Shown piece by piece: positions 46,863 through 60,600 of a stretch of 64,000 bases of DNA (position 1 is its first letter; the number at the start of each line of letters is the position of its first letter). The notes under the pieces were generated by a model, which worked only from the letters and a program-made list of their open reading frames with translations, was not told the DNA's origin and searched no databases. A program made the translations under genes and the position numbers. Where the stretch lies: assembly GCA_013397695.1 (NCBI GenBank), contig VYZI01000067.1, positions 1,071,619 to 1,135,618 on the forward strand, in the 5' to 3' direction. The DNA is from Centropus unirufus (lineage: Eukaryota; Chordata; Aves; Cuculiformes; Centropidae).

Positions 46863-49107
46863 CAAGGTGTCTATTTATGATTTTTCATAATAATTTTCAT
46901 TATTTCTCTCTATTTCCCTATATATGCTGCTAAGTCTTTTCATAAGACACATTTCCAGCTCAGTTTCATCAAGGCATTTCATATGGCCGGTTATATCACT
47001 CTGTACAGGAAAAAAACAAACCAAAACAAACCAAAACAAACCCACTGCTATTTTACAAAAAAAAAAAAAAGTTCTGAAGCACTTGGCCTCCTTGGGATGG
47101 AGAAGATGCAAAAGATTTTTATTTGTCTGAAGATTGTAAGATAAGAAGCAGTACATCTGAAAACTCAAGTCTGAGATGACTTGTCTTATAAATGATCTTG
47201 GCAGACAAGGAAAAAGTACAAGTAAAGAAAAGAATGAAAGAGGCACAGAAAAGAATGACAGATGTACAGGTTCTATGAATAAAGAGCTAAGAAAAGACCT
47301 GTGGAAATAATTGATTTTTCTGATTCACCACTGACATTTCTTAAAAATCCCCAAGTAATTTGATGTCTAACTGAACTTTTTTTTTTCCCAGAATAATCCA
47401 CAATTGAAATAAAAATTGCTCGGGGTTTAATAAAAATGTTTATATTTATCAGGACTGCTTTTTACCTTTGATTTGAGGTATATTCTGAGACTTTAAAAAT
47501 GCAAAATAAGAAGGACTTCAAAACACCAACTTAATTCACAGGGACTTAAGCAGTACTGTTAAAACTGAAGAAGGAGAAGAAGTAACGATGGTGCCTTTCA
47601 CAAAATTCAGGACAAACAAAGTCTAGGATGTGTAAAACCCAGGCTCGAATCTCCCCTCTGTCAAAGCTCCAGTACTGATCTTAATCCAGCTCTCCTTTCC
47701 TATCTTCCTGTAATTTATTCAGACAAAAATTCGATAAGATTTTGATCACATGTTCATGATTCAAGATGTTACAAAATAATCTCTATGGACCTCAGCTGAG
47801 ATGTCTCATCACCAGGCAGCATTAAAGAGATGACCTCACTCCACATAATGGAGAGAGATCTGCATCTTTTGCAATAGACAGAAAGGCTAAAGGCTTCTTG
47901 TTTGTCCAAAACAGCCCCTGGAAAGTGAGGTCAGAAATCCCAAATCTTAGTTCAGTGGCTTTTCTGAAAAATATTCCACAATGCATGCAATGAAGAGTTT
48001 CTCTCACGTCCCTCCACCCCTTCATGAGCTGGTAGTGCTGAGACGCCAGGAGTGCTCTGACCAGATAACCTTGATTGACAAAACATTTTACATGGACAAG
48101 GGCAAGGTAACTTCCCCGGACTAGTCTGCAGTGTTTGCAGGATTAACTGTTCCCTCCAGAGGCAGCCCCATGCTCCGCTGTCCTTGCTGCATACAAATGA
48201 AGCCGCTCCACAGCACAATTGAGTGCATATGCTGCAGTGTGACCTCCTGTTTGGTGACATCCATCAGTGAAATGTTCTGTGGTAGCGGCCGTCTGAAAAT
48301 CATCTGGTACATGAATTTTTACTCTGATTTCACTAAAGCCCAATCAATAAGGGCACATAGCTTTAGTGTTCTCATATACCTGCTCTGTGAATAAAGCAAA
48401 TGAAATATTTGCGCAGACCTTTGTGATTCATTTTGAAGGGCCTGACCAGAAACCGGAATATGTCAGGAGCTAGAAGGAGGGGACTACTGATACGCAGTAT
48501 TGCATGCAAATGAACTGTAAAGTGCTCTGCCTCTGGGTAGAGGAAAAAGAAATTCAACCCCAAAATGAATGAACACTTGGGAAAAATCTTGAAAGATTTA
48601 CTTGGCATCAGTTACTATTGCACTTTCTGATGCTGGACTCTGAGTCAACATGTAATTCTGATTCAACCTACGGGGCATAAGTACAGCTACACCTATATTT
48701 GCATAGGAATTTGGGAAATTGTTCTCTGGGCAAAATACTTGCAAATAAATTATAAGGGATTTTTTTTTTCCTATAAAGGGAAAAATGATAAACCACTGAT
48801 TATTTTTTAATTATGAAAAGATTAGGTAACAAGTGGAAACAAGTGCTTTTGTCTTCTAATGAGAAAAATTAGCCAGTCAAAGGGAAGTGCAAATAGTAGT
48901 GTCAAAACAAAAGGAGATTCCTCTTTACTAAATTTATCCTTAAGCTCTGGAACCCTTTTCAACAAGTGCCCTGGCTGTTGAAAAATTTACGTGACTCATT
49001 GGAAAGTGTCTGCACCAAATAACCATTAAGGCTAATACAGAGCTATGACACTTGATCAAAACTGACCCAATGCCTCTGGTATTGGCATTGGAATTGTTGA
49101 GAAAATA

Positions 49108-49395
49108 CAGAATCATATAATCCTTAAGGTTGCAAAGACTGTAAGTCCATCAAGTCCAACCATTGCCCACCCACCACCATGCCTACAAAGTGCCATGGCT
49201 ATATGTTTTTTGAACATTTCAAGGATGATGACTCCACCACTTCCCTGAGCAGCCTGTTCTAGTGCTTTACCTCTCTTTCAGTAAAGAATTTTTTTCCCAG
49301 TATCCAATTTAAACATCTCCTGGTGCAACCTAATGTCCTTCTTGTACCGAGAGACCCAAAATGGAACACAATATTCAAGGTGCAACATCAATACC
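49108..49395 (-). mobile_element. CR1 LINE 3' fragment
   Basis: It starts with agaatcatataatccttaag and continues catcaagtccaaccattgcc, ccaccacttccctgagcagc, and acccaaaatggaacacaata, the standard order of a minus-strand CR1 3' end. The tail is degraded. Confidence 0.85.
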
Positions 49396-52300
49396 ATATA
49401 TAACTGTTATTTTCTGGAGCTATTTCTTGGGTATTGTTTGTTAGTGACTCTCTCAGACAGGATTTGTGGCTTTGTGAGTAAGAATAGCAGTGAGGCAGTA
49501 GGGTTATTATTCCTAAACCTTAGGTTATTGTTCTTACAACGTTCTGCTAGAGAACAATGCAACAAGTTAAAAACAATAGCAGTATACTCTGCAGAAAAAA
49601 AACAGTGGCTTTAAAAAAAAAAAACAACACCAGGAAATAGAGAGGAAATTTGGCAAAAGAGCTCTTGTTCATTTTAAAAATCAAGCAGGGTATTATGTTT
49701 TGCTTCACAAGGGTTTATATGGGACTGAACACACAATATAGTTAAAAGCAGAGACCAGAGCATTTCAAATGAGCTATTCAAGTGTTTACTAGACACATGT
49801 CTTACATCAGGGACAGATGACAATAACTGGTTCCCTCCTCTAAGTTTTATTCTGGTAGAAGTATAGGTAACAGTTAAGCATATCTGCTCATGTTTATTAC
49901 TTTTCTAGTGAGAGGAAGACATTTGATTAAAACAATAATTACTTTCCAGCTACAGAAGTTGTATGGTGGTCCTCAATGCTCAATAAGAGATCGTTATATG
50001 AACTTAGGCAGTAAAACTAACTGGTGTCCTGGCTTGAAATCCTTCATCTACTGTCCAGGTCTCTTAATTCTTCTTCCAATCCTATTCCCTAACTCTTTTT
50101 ACAGCTGTCTACAATTATAAAAGTAAATGATTTCAATATGATGCAAAAGAGTAAACAAACCCTTACCCTGCAATTGTTCTAGGCACTGTGAACGAACAAA
50201 TAATCATTTTGACGAGTAGACAGGAGACAGGTCAAAGTGATCTGCTGGCAGTCTGTCTTCAAAAAGGTCAGCAATGTAAGCCTTCTTTCGCCTTTCTTTT
50301 CTTCTGTCTTTGTTTTCGTGTCCCCCAAAATTCAGGGGGACCCAACAGTATACACAGATATTAAGCTAAAATCATCAGCTACTTTGTTCATAATGGACCG
50401 CTTCATTTCTAAGGCAGGTGTTGCAGAAATATATGTATTTTTTTAAGTAGTAGTATGAGATACCCTTGCTTCTGAATAATGATATAAAAAGCCATTGCCA
50501 TTGTGTGAAAAGTTACAATAAAATACACTCTCAAAAGTAACTTCTTAGAGGGACAGTAATAAGAACTTTCCTCTGAGACGGAAAGTTTGGACATTGGAAT
50601 GGGAAAAGTCTAGTTCATGAACTTTTTCTTTCTGCTTCTCATTATTCCAGAAAGGCCTATGTTTTGAAATAATGATCAAGAGCTCTAAAATATGGAGGGT
50701 AATAATAAAATTATGATAATACTGCAAAATATTTATATAAACATCTTTACATCGATAAGTGTTTGACAGAATTCATTTGTATCTCAGTGGGTCTTTAAGC
50801 ACATGTTTCTGCAGGTACATATATCCTCTTAATTTTTATAAAATAAGTATACATGCCTATACATAGTGAGAAAGAGAAATCTGATATATATGAATAATTT
50901 GGTTTTATTTTTTTAAAGTACCTCTTGTCTTGTCTTCTGAAAATTAATTCACCTTCTCAAAGCTTTGCCCTCCCCCAGGTTTTGTAGATTAGATCTTTCT
51001 CCTCCCTAATTGCAGCTGGTGTTATGCTGCAACCCTCACTTTCCAGAAGTTGGCCTTTTTTAGCCAGGATGCGGTCACCTTTGTCCTGATGTGGGGACAA
51101 AGGGCAGCTGCAACACTTGTTCTGCTACTCATGGCCTCTCGGGATTCATGGGGGATTGCAGCAGGAGCTGGGGCAGGGAAAAGGCAGTTACTGGCTGCAG
51201 CATCCTGGGAGCAGGGTAGTGGCTGAAGGTCCAACTGACCTCTGACCAGGGCTGCTACATGGGGAATGGAGGTGTCAGGGCGTACTGATGGTCCAGTGCG
51301 GAGCATAAATGTGACATGGATGTGGTCCATTTCTGAGGCTGTTTGGAGATGAGATCCAGGAGGCAACCTGGAATGAACCTGCATTTGAAACTTGTATTCT
51401 GGTAGCTCTTGACTATACATTTGCTTGTGTTATTATTTCTCATGTTAGCTGGCTTAAACTACCAAGGGTAATTCTAGGACAAGCTACAATTACAATTTCT
51501 TTATGCTATGTAGACATGACCTTTGACTATTTGATTGCAACTGGCTTTGGATCAGGGCCTGTAGCCAAAGCTGTGTCACTAGCATAACATGCAACACTCT
51601 CTGCAGAGCCTCCAAGTATAAGGCATCACCTCTCTTATGTAAAATACACATAATTGCAATGAGCTGGGACATCCTCCAGCATTTCACAGCATATAGAAGA
51701 GATTTATTACCAAAGATTTTCTGTTTGCAGATACAGAAATACACAGAGGGCCAAATTCTTAGCTTGCATAAAGCAGTGAAGCTCAATGTATAAAGAAGGG
51801 ATGAAACTCGAGGGTGTGTATGTCCATGGGGACACACCATTTCTGTGTACTACTTGGTAGCTCTTTGAAGATCTGCTAAAGAGTTGAAAAAAACCAGTCC
51901 AGTTTAGGCTAAAACACAGCGATTAAAAAAGGTGATTTGCACATTCCACATTCTCTTGCTAAATAAATTAGGGTCCTGCCTTTTACACGTATTGTGATAG
52001 CAAATTCTTTCTAGCAATTAATACATAAACCAGAACTGTAGTTCTGAGTTCGTGGAACATTTGCGGCAAAGACTAGTTCAACAATCAGTGAAATAAGAGG
52101 AGTATGTCAGCATCTCAGCTCTAGGCACAGCAGAGGGCTGTCTGGATCAGTGAGACTCTGCCTTCAGCTCTTCTACGCTGTGCAAGCCAGGTACCAGCCT
52201 ACTCTGCCTCTAACGACATGGTGCATCTGTCAGAGGAGCACTGCACCGACCAGCGCACTGAATATTATTGAAGCTATGAAGAAAACAGCCCCAAAATTCT

Positions 52301-52914
52301 CCCTCAAAAGCAAGCACTCTGTCAGCCTCTGCATAACTTGATTTATCTGTCACACATGCTTTGTAAAAGCATCAACCTTTTAATTTCACCACGGTCAGCT
52401 TCACACTCACTAAAAAGGGAATGGGACCCAATGAATAGTTTTTGATCAGACACAGTACAATATTTATGACCTTTCCCCTCCCCCTACAGTTATGCTACAA
52501 ATGTATTTTATGTGAATAGATCTAATTAGACAAGCAGGCATTTGCAAAACATTGCAAATGCAACAGAGTATAATGAGTACACTTCCAGAGAGGATATTCT
52601 AGTACCCTACAGGCCTTGATTGGGCAGCTCATTTAAACATCAGGTTAAATTCTGTTTAAGTGAAGTGCCTCATAGAAGTTTTCAGCAGTGCTCTTAATGG
52701 CCATGAAAAAAATGACAGGAAACGGAATGAAGACAGCTCTCATTTTGTTTCCCTTTTTTCCTTTAACCTTCCTAAGAAATCTTACTTTTTTTTCCATACA
52801 CATGAATTCAGCATGGACTTAGAGGGATATATTTATTTCCTTCTCCTTCTCCCACCAAGTGTTACATTCCTTGATTCTACACTGCCATAATTTACTTGTA
52901 TAAATGTACTTTGC
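49396..52914. other. Intergenic region
   Basis: No gene recognised. A one-mismatch oestrogen-element-like GGTCAAAGTGATC lies at 50,230-50,242. Small open frames look like chance. Confidence 0.65.
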
Positions 52915-53692
52915 TATCCAAGAGGGACCTTGACAGGCTTGGGTGGTGGGTCTGTAGGAACTTCATGAACGTCAACAAGGCTAAGCGCAAGGTCCTGCAC
53001 CCGGGTGGGGACAATCCCAAGCACAATTACAGGCTGGGAGAATGGATTGAGAGTAGCCTCGAAGTGAAAGACTCTCAGGGCTGCTGGTGGATAAGCTCAA
53101 AGTGAGCTGGCAACATCCACTTGAAATCTATCTGCACCCTGGGCTGCATCAGAAGCGTGACCAGCAGGTCCTACTGGGTTCTCATGAGACCACACCTGGA
53201 GCTCTGTGTCCCGGTCTGGAGTCCTCAGCACAGGACAGACAGGGATCTGCTGGAGTCCAGAGGAGGGACACGAAGATGATCAGAAGGCTGGACACCTACT
53301 ACACAAGGAAAGGCTGAGAGCTGGGCTGGGTTTGTTCAGGCTCGAGAGGAACATTATGGGAGCCTTCCAGTAATTAAAGGGGATCTCCAGGAAAGGTGTG
53401 GAGGATCTCTTTATCAGGGAATGCAAGCATAGGATGAGGGGCATAAGAGTTTTCACGGAAAGAGAGCAGATTTAGATTAGATATTAGGAAGAATTCTTTT
53501 TTCCCCCGTGATTGCGGTGAGCCACTGGCACGGCTTGTGGTGGCCGCCCCATCCCTGGAAGCATTCCGCGCCAGGCTGGATGAGGCTTGGAGCAATTAGA
53601 TCCAATGGGAGGTGTCCCTGCCTATGGCAAAGAGGCTGGAGCTGGGCGATCTTTAAGATCCCTTCCAACCCAAACCATTCTGTGAGGCTATG
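52915..53692 (+). mobile_element. CR1 LINE fragment, about 780 bp
   Basis: The longest CR1 copy in the window. It includes part of the reverse-transcriptase 3' end (aacaaggctaagcgcaaggt, tgagaccacacctggagctc) and the 3' UTR with the terminal cccttccaacccaaaccatt and ctgtgaggctatgattt. Several frame breaks show it is dead. It ends directly at a CpG island. Confidence 0.9.
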
Positions 53693-53975
53693 ATTTCCGC
53701 GAGTCCGGCTGCTGCTTCCCGGCGGGAGCCACCGCGTCCCGCCGCTCCCGGGGCGGCTCTGCGGGCGGCGGGCGCCGCTTCCCCGGCAGGGGGCGCTCGG
53801 GCTCCGCCGGCGGCTGCCGGGGCGGCGCGGCTGCCCGGGGCGGCGCTTCCCTCCCCTTCAATCCCTGGCAGGCTCCGGTGCGGCCCCGCCGTGTTGTGCT
53901 GCCAGGGTCAGCGCGGAGTTGATGTGCAGCCCCGGGGACGCTGCGAGGTGCGCCCCTCCTGGGAGGCGCCGGGGC
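53690..53975. promoter_or_regulatory. CpG island
   Basis: About 280 bases of very GC- and CpG-rich DNA (gcggcgggcgccgcttcc and similar) in an otherwise AT-rich region, directly after a CR1 3' end. CpG islands in birds usually mark promoters. An open frame through it on the plus strand is only Ala/Pro/Gly low-complexity sequence, and I see no first coding exon on either strand. The promoter role and orientation are not shown. Confidence 0.6.
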
Positions 53976-56900
53976 TTATGTCTGAGCATATGTAATATCG
54001 CAGCAAACCGTCACGGAAGGAGAATTTAAGCCGTAGTTATTATCCTCAGGGGGAAATCTCTGCATCAAGAGGGGAATATATGTGCATACTGTAACTTCTA
54101 TTAGTGTTAATGGGAATTATGTGTGTAAATCCCCAAATCCCAGTGTACAAAGATGAGAGTGTCCCCGTAAGGGTCTGAAATACGCATTTGAATTAAGTCT
54201 GGCTGTTGGGGAAACTCATAATGCTGTAGCTGTTATTATAAATTTATACTTACTAGGACTAAGTTTCACCTGAAACAACAGAGCTTGAAGTGTTATTTGT
54301 TCCAGCAAATTATTTTGTTAGATGTGATAATCAGTTCACAGCAGGACTGCGAGAGGCTACTCAGATTGTTGACAATTCTGGGTCCCTTCCAGCTTCAAGC
54401 AGCTTCTGAAGCAGCTCCAAAGGCCACAGAGGGGACTCCCAAACCAAATTCCTCAGAGAAATGTGGCCAGAGCAAGGCTGACTGTCCAGACCCACTGCTC
54501 AGGACAACCCTTTCCCAGGGGCAGTGTTACCTGTTCTGCCAAGAGCATCCCCCACCTCACAGCACAAAGGACAGGCGAGACTCAGCAGAGGGGCTGCTGC
54601 CCCCAGCCCCCTGTGTTTTGCCAGCTGGATGAGATTTTTTTCTTATGAGCTAAGTGCCTCAAACACAGCCTGAGGTGGAGGAGGAGCTGCAAACCAGTTC
54701 TCCTTAACTTACTGGGGTGCTCTGTAGTCCATTTCAGGAATTATGTGAGCCTAAGGGTATGCTTTTCATTAGCATCACCTTTGAATTAGGAAGAGGCTTT
54801 TGTCCCATGTTTATCATCTCAACCTCAGATCAGATTTAATCCCGGGGTATCCATCCTCTCAAGACTGAACATTTTCTCTCAGGACTGGGAGGAAGGAAAC
54901 CCGGTCCTGACCCTTATGTGTCAGCAGCTGCATTGGGTGAGTAGTTGTGCCCCTGCAGGGCAGATGCCATGGGATCGGGGGACTTCTAATGGGGAAACCT
55001 ATCTAAAGAAGTCATGGCTGTGTCTTCAGCATGCCCCGTGTCACCTTCATCACCTTTTTATATGGCCAAAGCCCTAAAAGACCATCACAGAGGACAAGTA
55101 TTGAGGGTTTGAGCCAGCAGTGTGCAAATGGCAGGAGCAGGGTCCCTTTCTAGCGGTGTCCGGCTTACATGCTGCAGGGATGCAGTGGTGCCGAGAGCCA
55201 GCCTGAACTTCAGGGCCAGTGTGTACAGGGATCTCACAGTCATGGTGGGAAACACTTGCCAAAAAGCCTCTCACATCCTCCCACTCTGTCCTGTTTTCTC
55301 CTCCTTCCCATCTCTTCCTATCAGTGCCCAGACTTGTCATTCCCCTTGAGCAGCCCACTTAAGAGCAGCCGTGCATGCCCTTTAATCCTGTGCAGTCCCA
55401 GGGTTACATTGAAACAGATCTGCATGTAAAACCACACTTGCTTTAAATACCTTTTAGAAAGACGAGGAGTTGCTTTATTCTGAATGATTCCTTAATCTAT
55501 TGAGTTATTTGGAGTAGTGCAGCTATTTATATTTAAACCCTATTCTCGTACTTTGTCTGGGTGTGACTCCAACAAATTCACTTTTGAGTCTTGTAATGGC
55601 ATAGAAGTATTGCCAGGCCTCATTAAAAACTGCAGCAGCAGCACTGTGTTCCTTGTAATGATTTGTTTCACGGATAGATCAAACAGCCTGTTGACAATGG
55701 TTGGCTGCAACAGCCAACCTCTTCTAATAAGATAAAGAAGTTGTACATTTTATTGATTATAAAGCAAATTGGGGTTTTGTCCCTTTAAATTTTTTATTGG
55801 CTACAAAATGGAGGACTTTTGCCTTTGAAATTGCAGCTTGCCATGACATGTCAATGAATTATAATCCTAACCTATTCATACTTCCTCAAAGGTCTAAAGC
55901 ATTTACCTGCCTCACAAGCACGTTGTAAAATGCTTTTATCCAAGAACTGCAGCAGACTCGAGAAAAGGAAAGGGGCTGAATGGGCAAGAATTCTCAACAT
56001 TGTGGAATTTTAAGAGCCTTCCAGTATCTCGTTAAAAGCTACAAGCTCAAGGCAGTCATTTTTGGATAAGGTTCTTAATTTTTCATTACACTAGAGGTGA
56101 AGGTGTTCAGAGCCAGAAGGGATTAAAAACTATGTTCCTGAACATCCTGGGAATGGAGTTCATATTGCCAAAATAACACTTTTCAGATCAACATTTAGGG
56201 TCAGATCTCATAGAAGCTCAAAGCACATCAAGGAGCTTTTTAAAGGCCGGCCACCAAAATCAGGACCCCCAGTTTGCTCTTAGCATTTCACTTGCAACCC
56301 TAGATATCTCCCTGCCTGATCCCAAGTTGTGCAGACACCTCTAGCTCCACCTATGCTTTTGCACAGAGCAGGTACATGGTGATATAGAATGCCTGAGTGG
56401 TACCTGGGCCCTCTGTGTGACAGTGTTCAGAGGTGGAGGCCACTGAACACCTATGACTGTCAGGGAAGAGGGAGGGAAAGGGAGAACACACATTTATAGA
56501 TAAGAAAGCTGGACCACTTGATTCTGACAGTAAATCTACAAAACTGAGACAGTGAGAAGTAGAAGTTCTGAATTCTGGTCTCTAATCTCAGGGGTGTTTC
56601 TTTTCTCTTGCTCTTCCTGCTCATCCCTAGCAGTTTGACAATATAAACAAGAAAAACAAAAAAAGAAAAAAAAAAAAGAAAAGAAGCATTGGCAACAGCT
56701 GAGAGAGAACAGGCTCCTCCTGGTCCAAAGCACTTCTAAACCGAGAGACTTTCAGTCCTTGGCCACATGATTTTTTGCTTTTGGTAGCTGAAATTTGTCA
56801 GGAGAACATGCCCCTACTCAGCTCCTTTAAGGTGAGCAATTCATGAGCTGCTGCCTGCAAAGTGATGAACCACCACAAATAGATGCTATTGGCTTGCAAC

Positions 56901-57532
56901 AACCATGGAACTATCAGCTCCCAGGGCTCTGCATTCCCATGCAGAGACCAGCTCCCTCATCAGCACATCTGGTCTCGAAACTGGGTCTGAAAACAGCTCC
57001 TCAAAGTGGCAGTATTTCCACAAGTAATGAGAAACTGATTAAAACCTGTAGTTTGGTACTTGTATACCTTATGCTATTTTAAAATCAGTGTCTGAAGGGG
57101 CTTAGTAACTCCACCACTGATTTCAGTGCCAGTGTTTTAGGTTGGGAGACTAGTTTGAAAATTTTGGCCCAAGTACGTGGGTCATTACCAGGTAACAGCC
57201 ATTCACTCAGAAAGGATCGGTTCAAAGAATCTTGCAGTGCAACAGTTCATGTTGTCTCTGCCCTACCAGAATTGAAAGTCCTTTGGTTTCCTGTTTGTCG
57301 ATCGGGTGCTTTTACTAGCACTCAAGTCAGTCAAATGGAGAAAAAAAAAATAGAGTTTCATAGAAATACTGCATTCTTTCCTAGAGTGGAGGCAAAACAA
57401 ACAGAAGTTTAAAGTAAACAGTCTCTACCAGCAGATCTTTTCCCCTTTTATTGCATGAATTACAATGCCCTTCAGCCAGCAGAAAGCAGGGAAAGTTCTG
57501 CCAGGAAAAAGAATTATTTGAAAAAAGTTTAC

Positions 57533-57568
57533 TTTAAACTTTTGTTTGCTTTAAACTTTTGTTTGCTT
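57533..57568. repeat. 18-bp tandem duplication
   Basis: tttaaacttttgtttgct occurs twice in direct succession, just before the CA microsatellite. Confidence 0.8.
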
Positions 57569-57575
57569 TGCTGCA

Positions 57576-57577
57576 TC

Positions 57578-57605
<28 letters not shown>
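57576..57605. repeat. CA microsatellite
   Basis: About 14 uninterrupted CA units. Confidence 0.92.
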
Positions 57606-57613
<8 letters not shown>

Positions 57614-60600
57614 GAGACCCTTTCTTCCACTTTAGTGCTAGGTAGAAAGAAAATGAGTTTCTCTATCGACTGGTATACGGCTGGCAGAAGTAAGGGCAGG
57701 TTTCCTCATCATCATACCTCTTTGCTTAACCATGATCTGGAAGAACACTCTGAGATAAACAGGACTGTCCTGTTGACCCAGGACATGCAGACCAGTGAAA
57801 AAAAGTAAATTCGAGCATCTCTGATCATTCCAGTGGTATAAACAAGCACAAAGCTACCAAAGCCAAACAGCATCATTTTATTCTAATAAAGGTGTGCAAT
57901 GAATTTCTTTCTTCTAAATCTCTGTCCCTTTTGTAAAGAAGACAAAAGTTGCAGTCTGTTTTTATTCACACTCCTGTAAATCTGGAGTAACTGGAAGAGA
58001 TCTAAAGAAGCTCTGTGGTTGGTTAGGAGAGAAATTCTGACTGAAAAGTAAAGTGGTCTCAAAACAACCACTATCACCTTTTGTGAAAAATGTTCCCATT
58101 TCTGATCAGTTCTAATGTTTCCATTTGAAACAAACTCCTTGATCAGAAGTTAATAAAAGCATGTCATGTGAAATACATAGAGTGCTTTATAAAACATACA
58201 AGAAAAATAGAGTTCTGTCCTGAAGACTTTATAACAGGCAGAAAAAGAAAAAGAGACAAAGGAAGATAAAAAGAGATTTCTAGCAATGCATAAGCAAAGT
58301 GGGATGAAGCTGAACAGCAGTTGGGTTAGAGCAGCATGAGTTTGTTTTTAAAGTACATCCCTTCTCTGCACTTCCACCCTCTCCCATCTGCCCCATGGCC
58401 CTGACCTTGTTCCTCCCTATTTCAAAAGAGCCGTCCCTCCTTATTTCCCTTCTGACCTGCATTCCTCACTGTTGGCTGTAATGTGGCGATGAAGGCACCA
58501 GCAACCGCAGCCAGCTTGCCTAAGATCAGAAGATATGGAGGGTGATGTTAGCAAATTAACTGATTGGTATAAAACAAAAGGGGAAAAAAGTTGTCAGGAA
58601 GCTGAGAACTTTTGAACCCATTTAAACAAATAAGTGGCAGAGGAGCAGGCTTGTCTGTCACAGAAATATTGTTTGCGAGAGCCAAGCCAGGGCTTGGAAG
58701 CTAAGCTATGCAGCCTCTGACAGGCGAGAGGAACTGTTTAAGAAAGGGTTGTTCCTGTCTTGCAAAAGGCAGGACACAATGGGATGCTCCCCTGTGCCAT
58801 TTCTACCCCTCATGGATCTGTACTTGATACCCTCAGATTCCTCCAGACTGCAACATCTGCAAAGAAACAATGAAGCCTCTTTACGGGCTGCCCTTATGAT
58901 TAGGCTTTCAAGGGCCCTGGGCTGTTAAAGCATGCTGTACTGAAAATAATTGCAGTAAGGCTTTCAGATACACACAGACTCATTTATTTAGTAACATTAA
59001 CTGGATTTCCTGTTTTTCCATCAGCACTAAGAGGGTTAATGCCTTCCTCTTGGACTAGCCTCTAGAGATTTTGCTCTTTGTGGCTCCAGATGGCTTTCAG
59101 AAATCTCTAAAGTTTTGCTGCCCTCATTAGTGACAGATGGGGGAGTTATAATTTGAAATTTAGGTTCACTAAAGTAAAGCGTTGTGAAATTCCAGGAACT
59201 CACAGAAGCACTCTTAAATGTTCCAGTGGTACAGATCACAGTAAACATGCTCACATAATGCTAAACAAGAGACTTTATTACCAACAACATCACTTTCTTT
59301 TCCCTTCCACTTTATCTCAGACTTCCACCGCAGCCTTCCCTGGGTGCCTCCTGCTTGGTTTTTTGCAGCTTCCCCAAAGCAGCAGCCTCTAGTTTCTCAG
59401 CTTGGCATCTTACCATGGTGGGCATACCAGTAAAAGTCTTGGCAGCTCTTTCTCCTGGGTTGAGTCTTGCATACCTCCCACCATCCCTGATGGCACAGCA
59501 CTGGCCTCCTGCCACAAATCTCGCTTCCTTGTACAGCTGGAGCCATGCACTACTTCTATTGTAGCTCAACCCTGCTATTTCAGTAAATTTAATTCAGTGG
59601 GCACCTACAGTAAGCTGACCCAGAACTCAACTCAACTCAACTGCTGCTTTTGTCATGAAAGCAGAGACTTTTTCCTTAGCTTCGTGCAGAATGCTGGAGG
59701 ATCACACCCAGAGCATAACTTCATTACACATTCCCTTCCTTTCTTCCTGCCACAGAAAGGGGAGATCTGAAATGTGGCCCTGCTCCCGGAGAGGTTGTTT
59801 GCTTTGGAAATTGCCCCCTAAAACTCATCTGCAGAACTTGACAGGTGATGCCTCCAAATTCAACCTGCATTGACATTGTACAAGTCTTGGAGAAGACAGT
59901 ATTGCCTTATTGTCATTTCTTAAAACCCTTCACTAGAAGTTCTTGTATGCAGAGGAGACATGGTACAACTGCTGCTTGCAGCATTCTCCAATAGTATTGC
60001 CTGAATGTGAATCTGGGTCGGGAGGCTCAATACAGCTTGAAACGTTATCATATCCAAATGGGCTTGAATTAGATGGTGCATATTTGAGAGAATCTAACTT
60101 TCTGGGCATTCAAGCCATTAAGATATCATTGACCACTTGGAAGCACAGCTTATTTTAAAAACTCGTTTTGTTTAACTATTGTACACTATGTATAAGTATA
60201 TTTCTGTTGGTCCTGCTCAGAGCAGAGATACTCTTCTCTGCACATGTTGTGTCACTGTGCTGGATGGACTCAGAGGTTCTCAGATTCAGAATGACACTAC
60301 TCATCTGTGGCTTGCAGCATATGTATTACAGACACACAATTTCCTTCAGAAGCAAGCAATATTTTTAAAGGAGGAAAACCTCAAACAAACAAGACCAAGC
60401 CATGTGACCGTATAAGCAAGACTCAGACTTACATGGTTTCATGGAAGCTGAGCAGAATACAGGATCTTTCCCCTTTCCTCTCTTATTGTAAGCTTTTTCC
60501 TGCTGTTACTGTAGGATTATGCTGATTCACTATTCTGTAATACTTTTAGCCTAGAATTCTTGCATACAAATAATTAATTAAAAAGGTAGCTTATAATAAT

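Larger units (their letters stand above)
33046..49107. other. Intergenic region, upstream of VTG1
   Basis: Sixteen kilobases of AT-rich DNA. The only structures I can support are the near-consensus oestrogen element cluster at 36.66 kb, a small hairpin at 33.67 kb, homopolymer runs and the CA/TA microsatellite at 46.8 kb. A 178-codon open frame at 34,768-35,304 (minus) resembles no family I know. Confidence 0.65.

Noticed and set aside
53690..53995. 101-codon open frame in the CpG island
   Set aside because: Low-complexity Ala/Pro/Gly sequence produced by GC-rich DNA; no signal for a real start or homologue.
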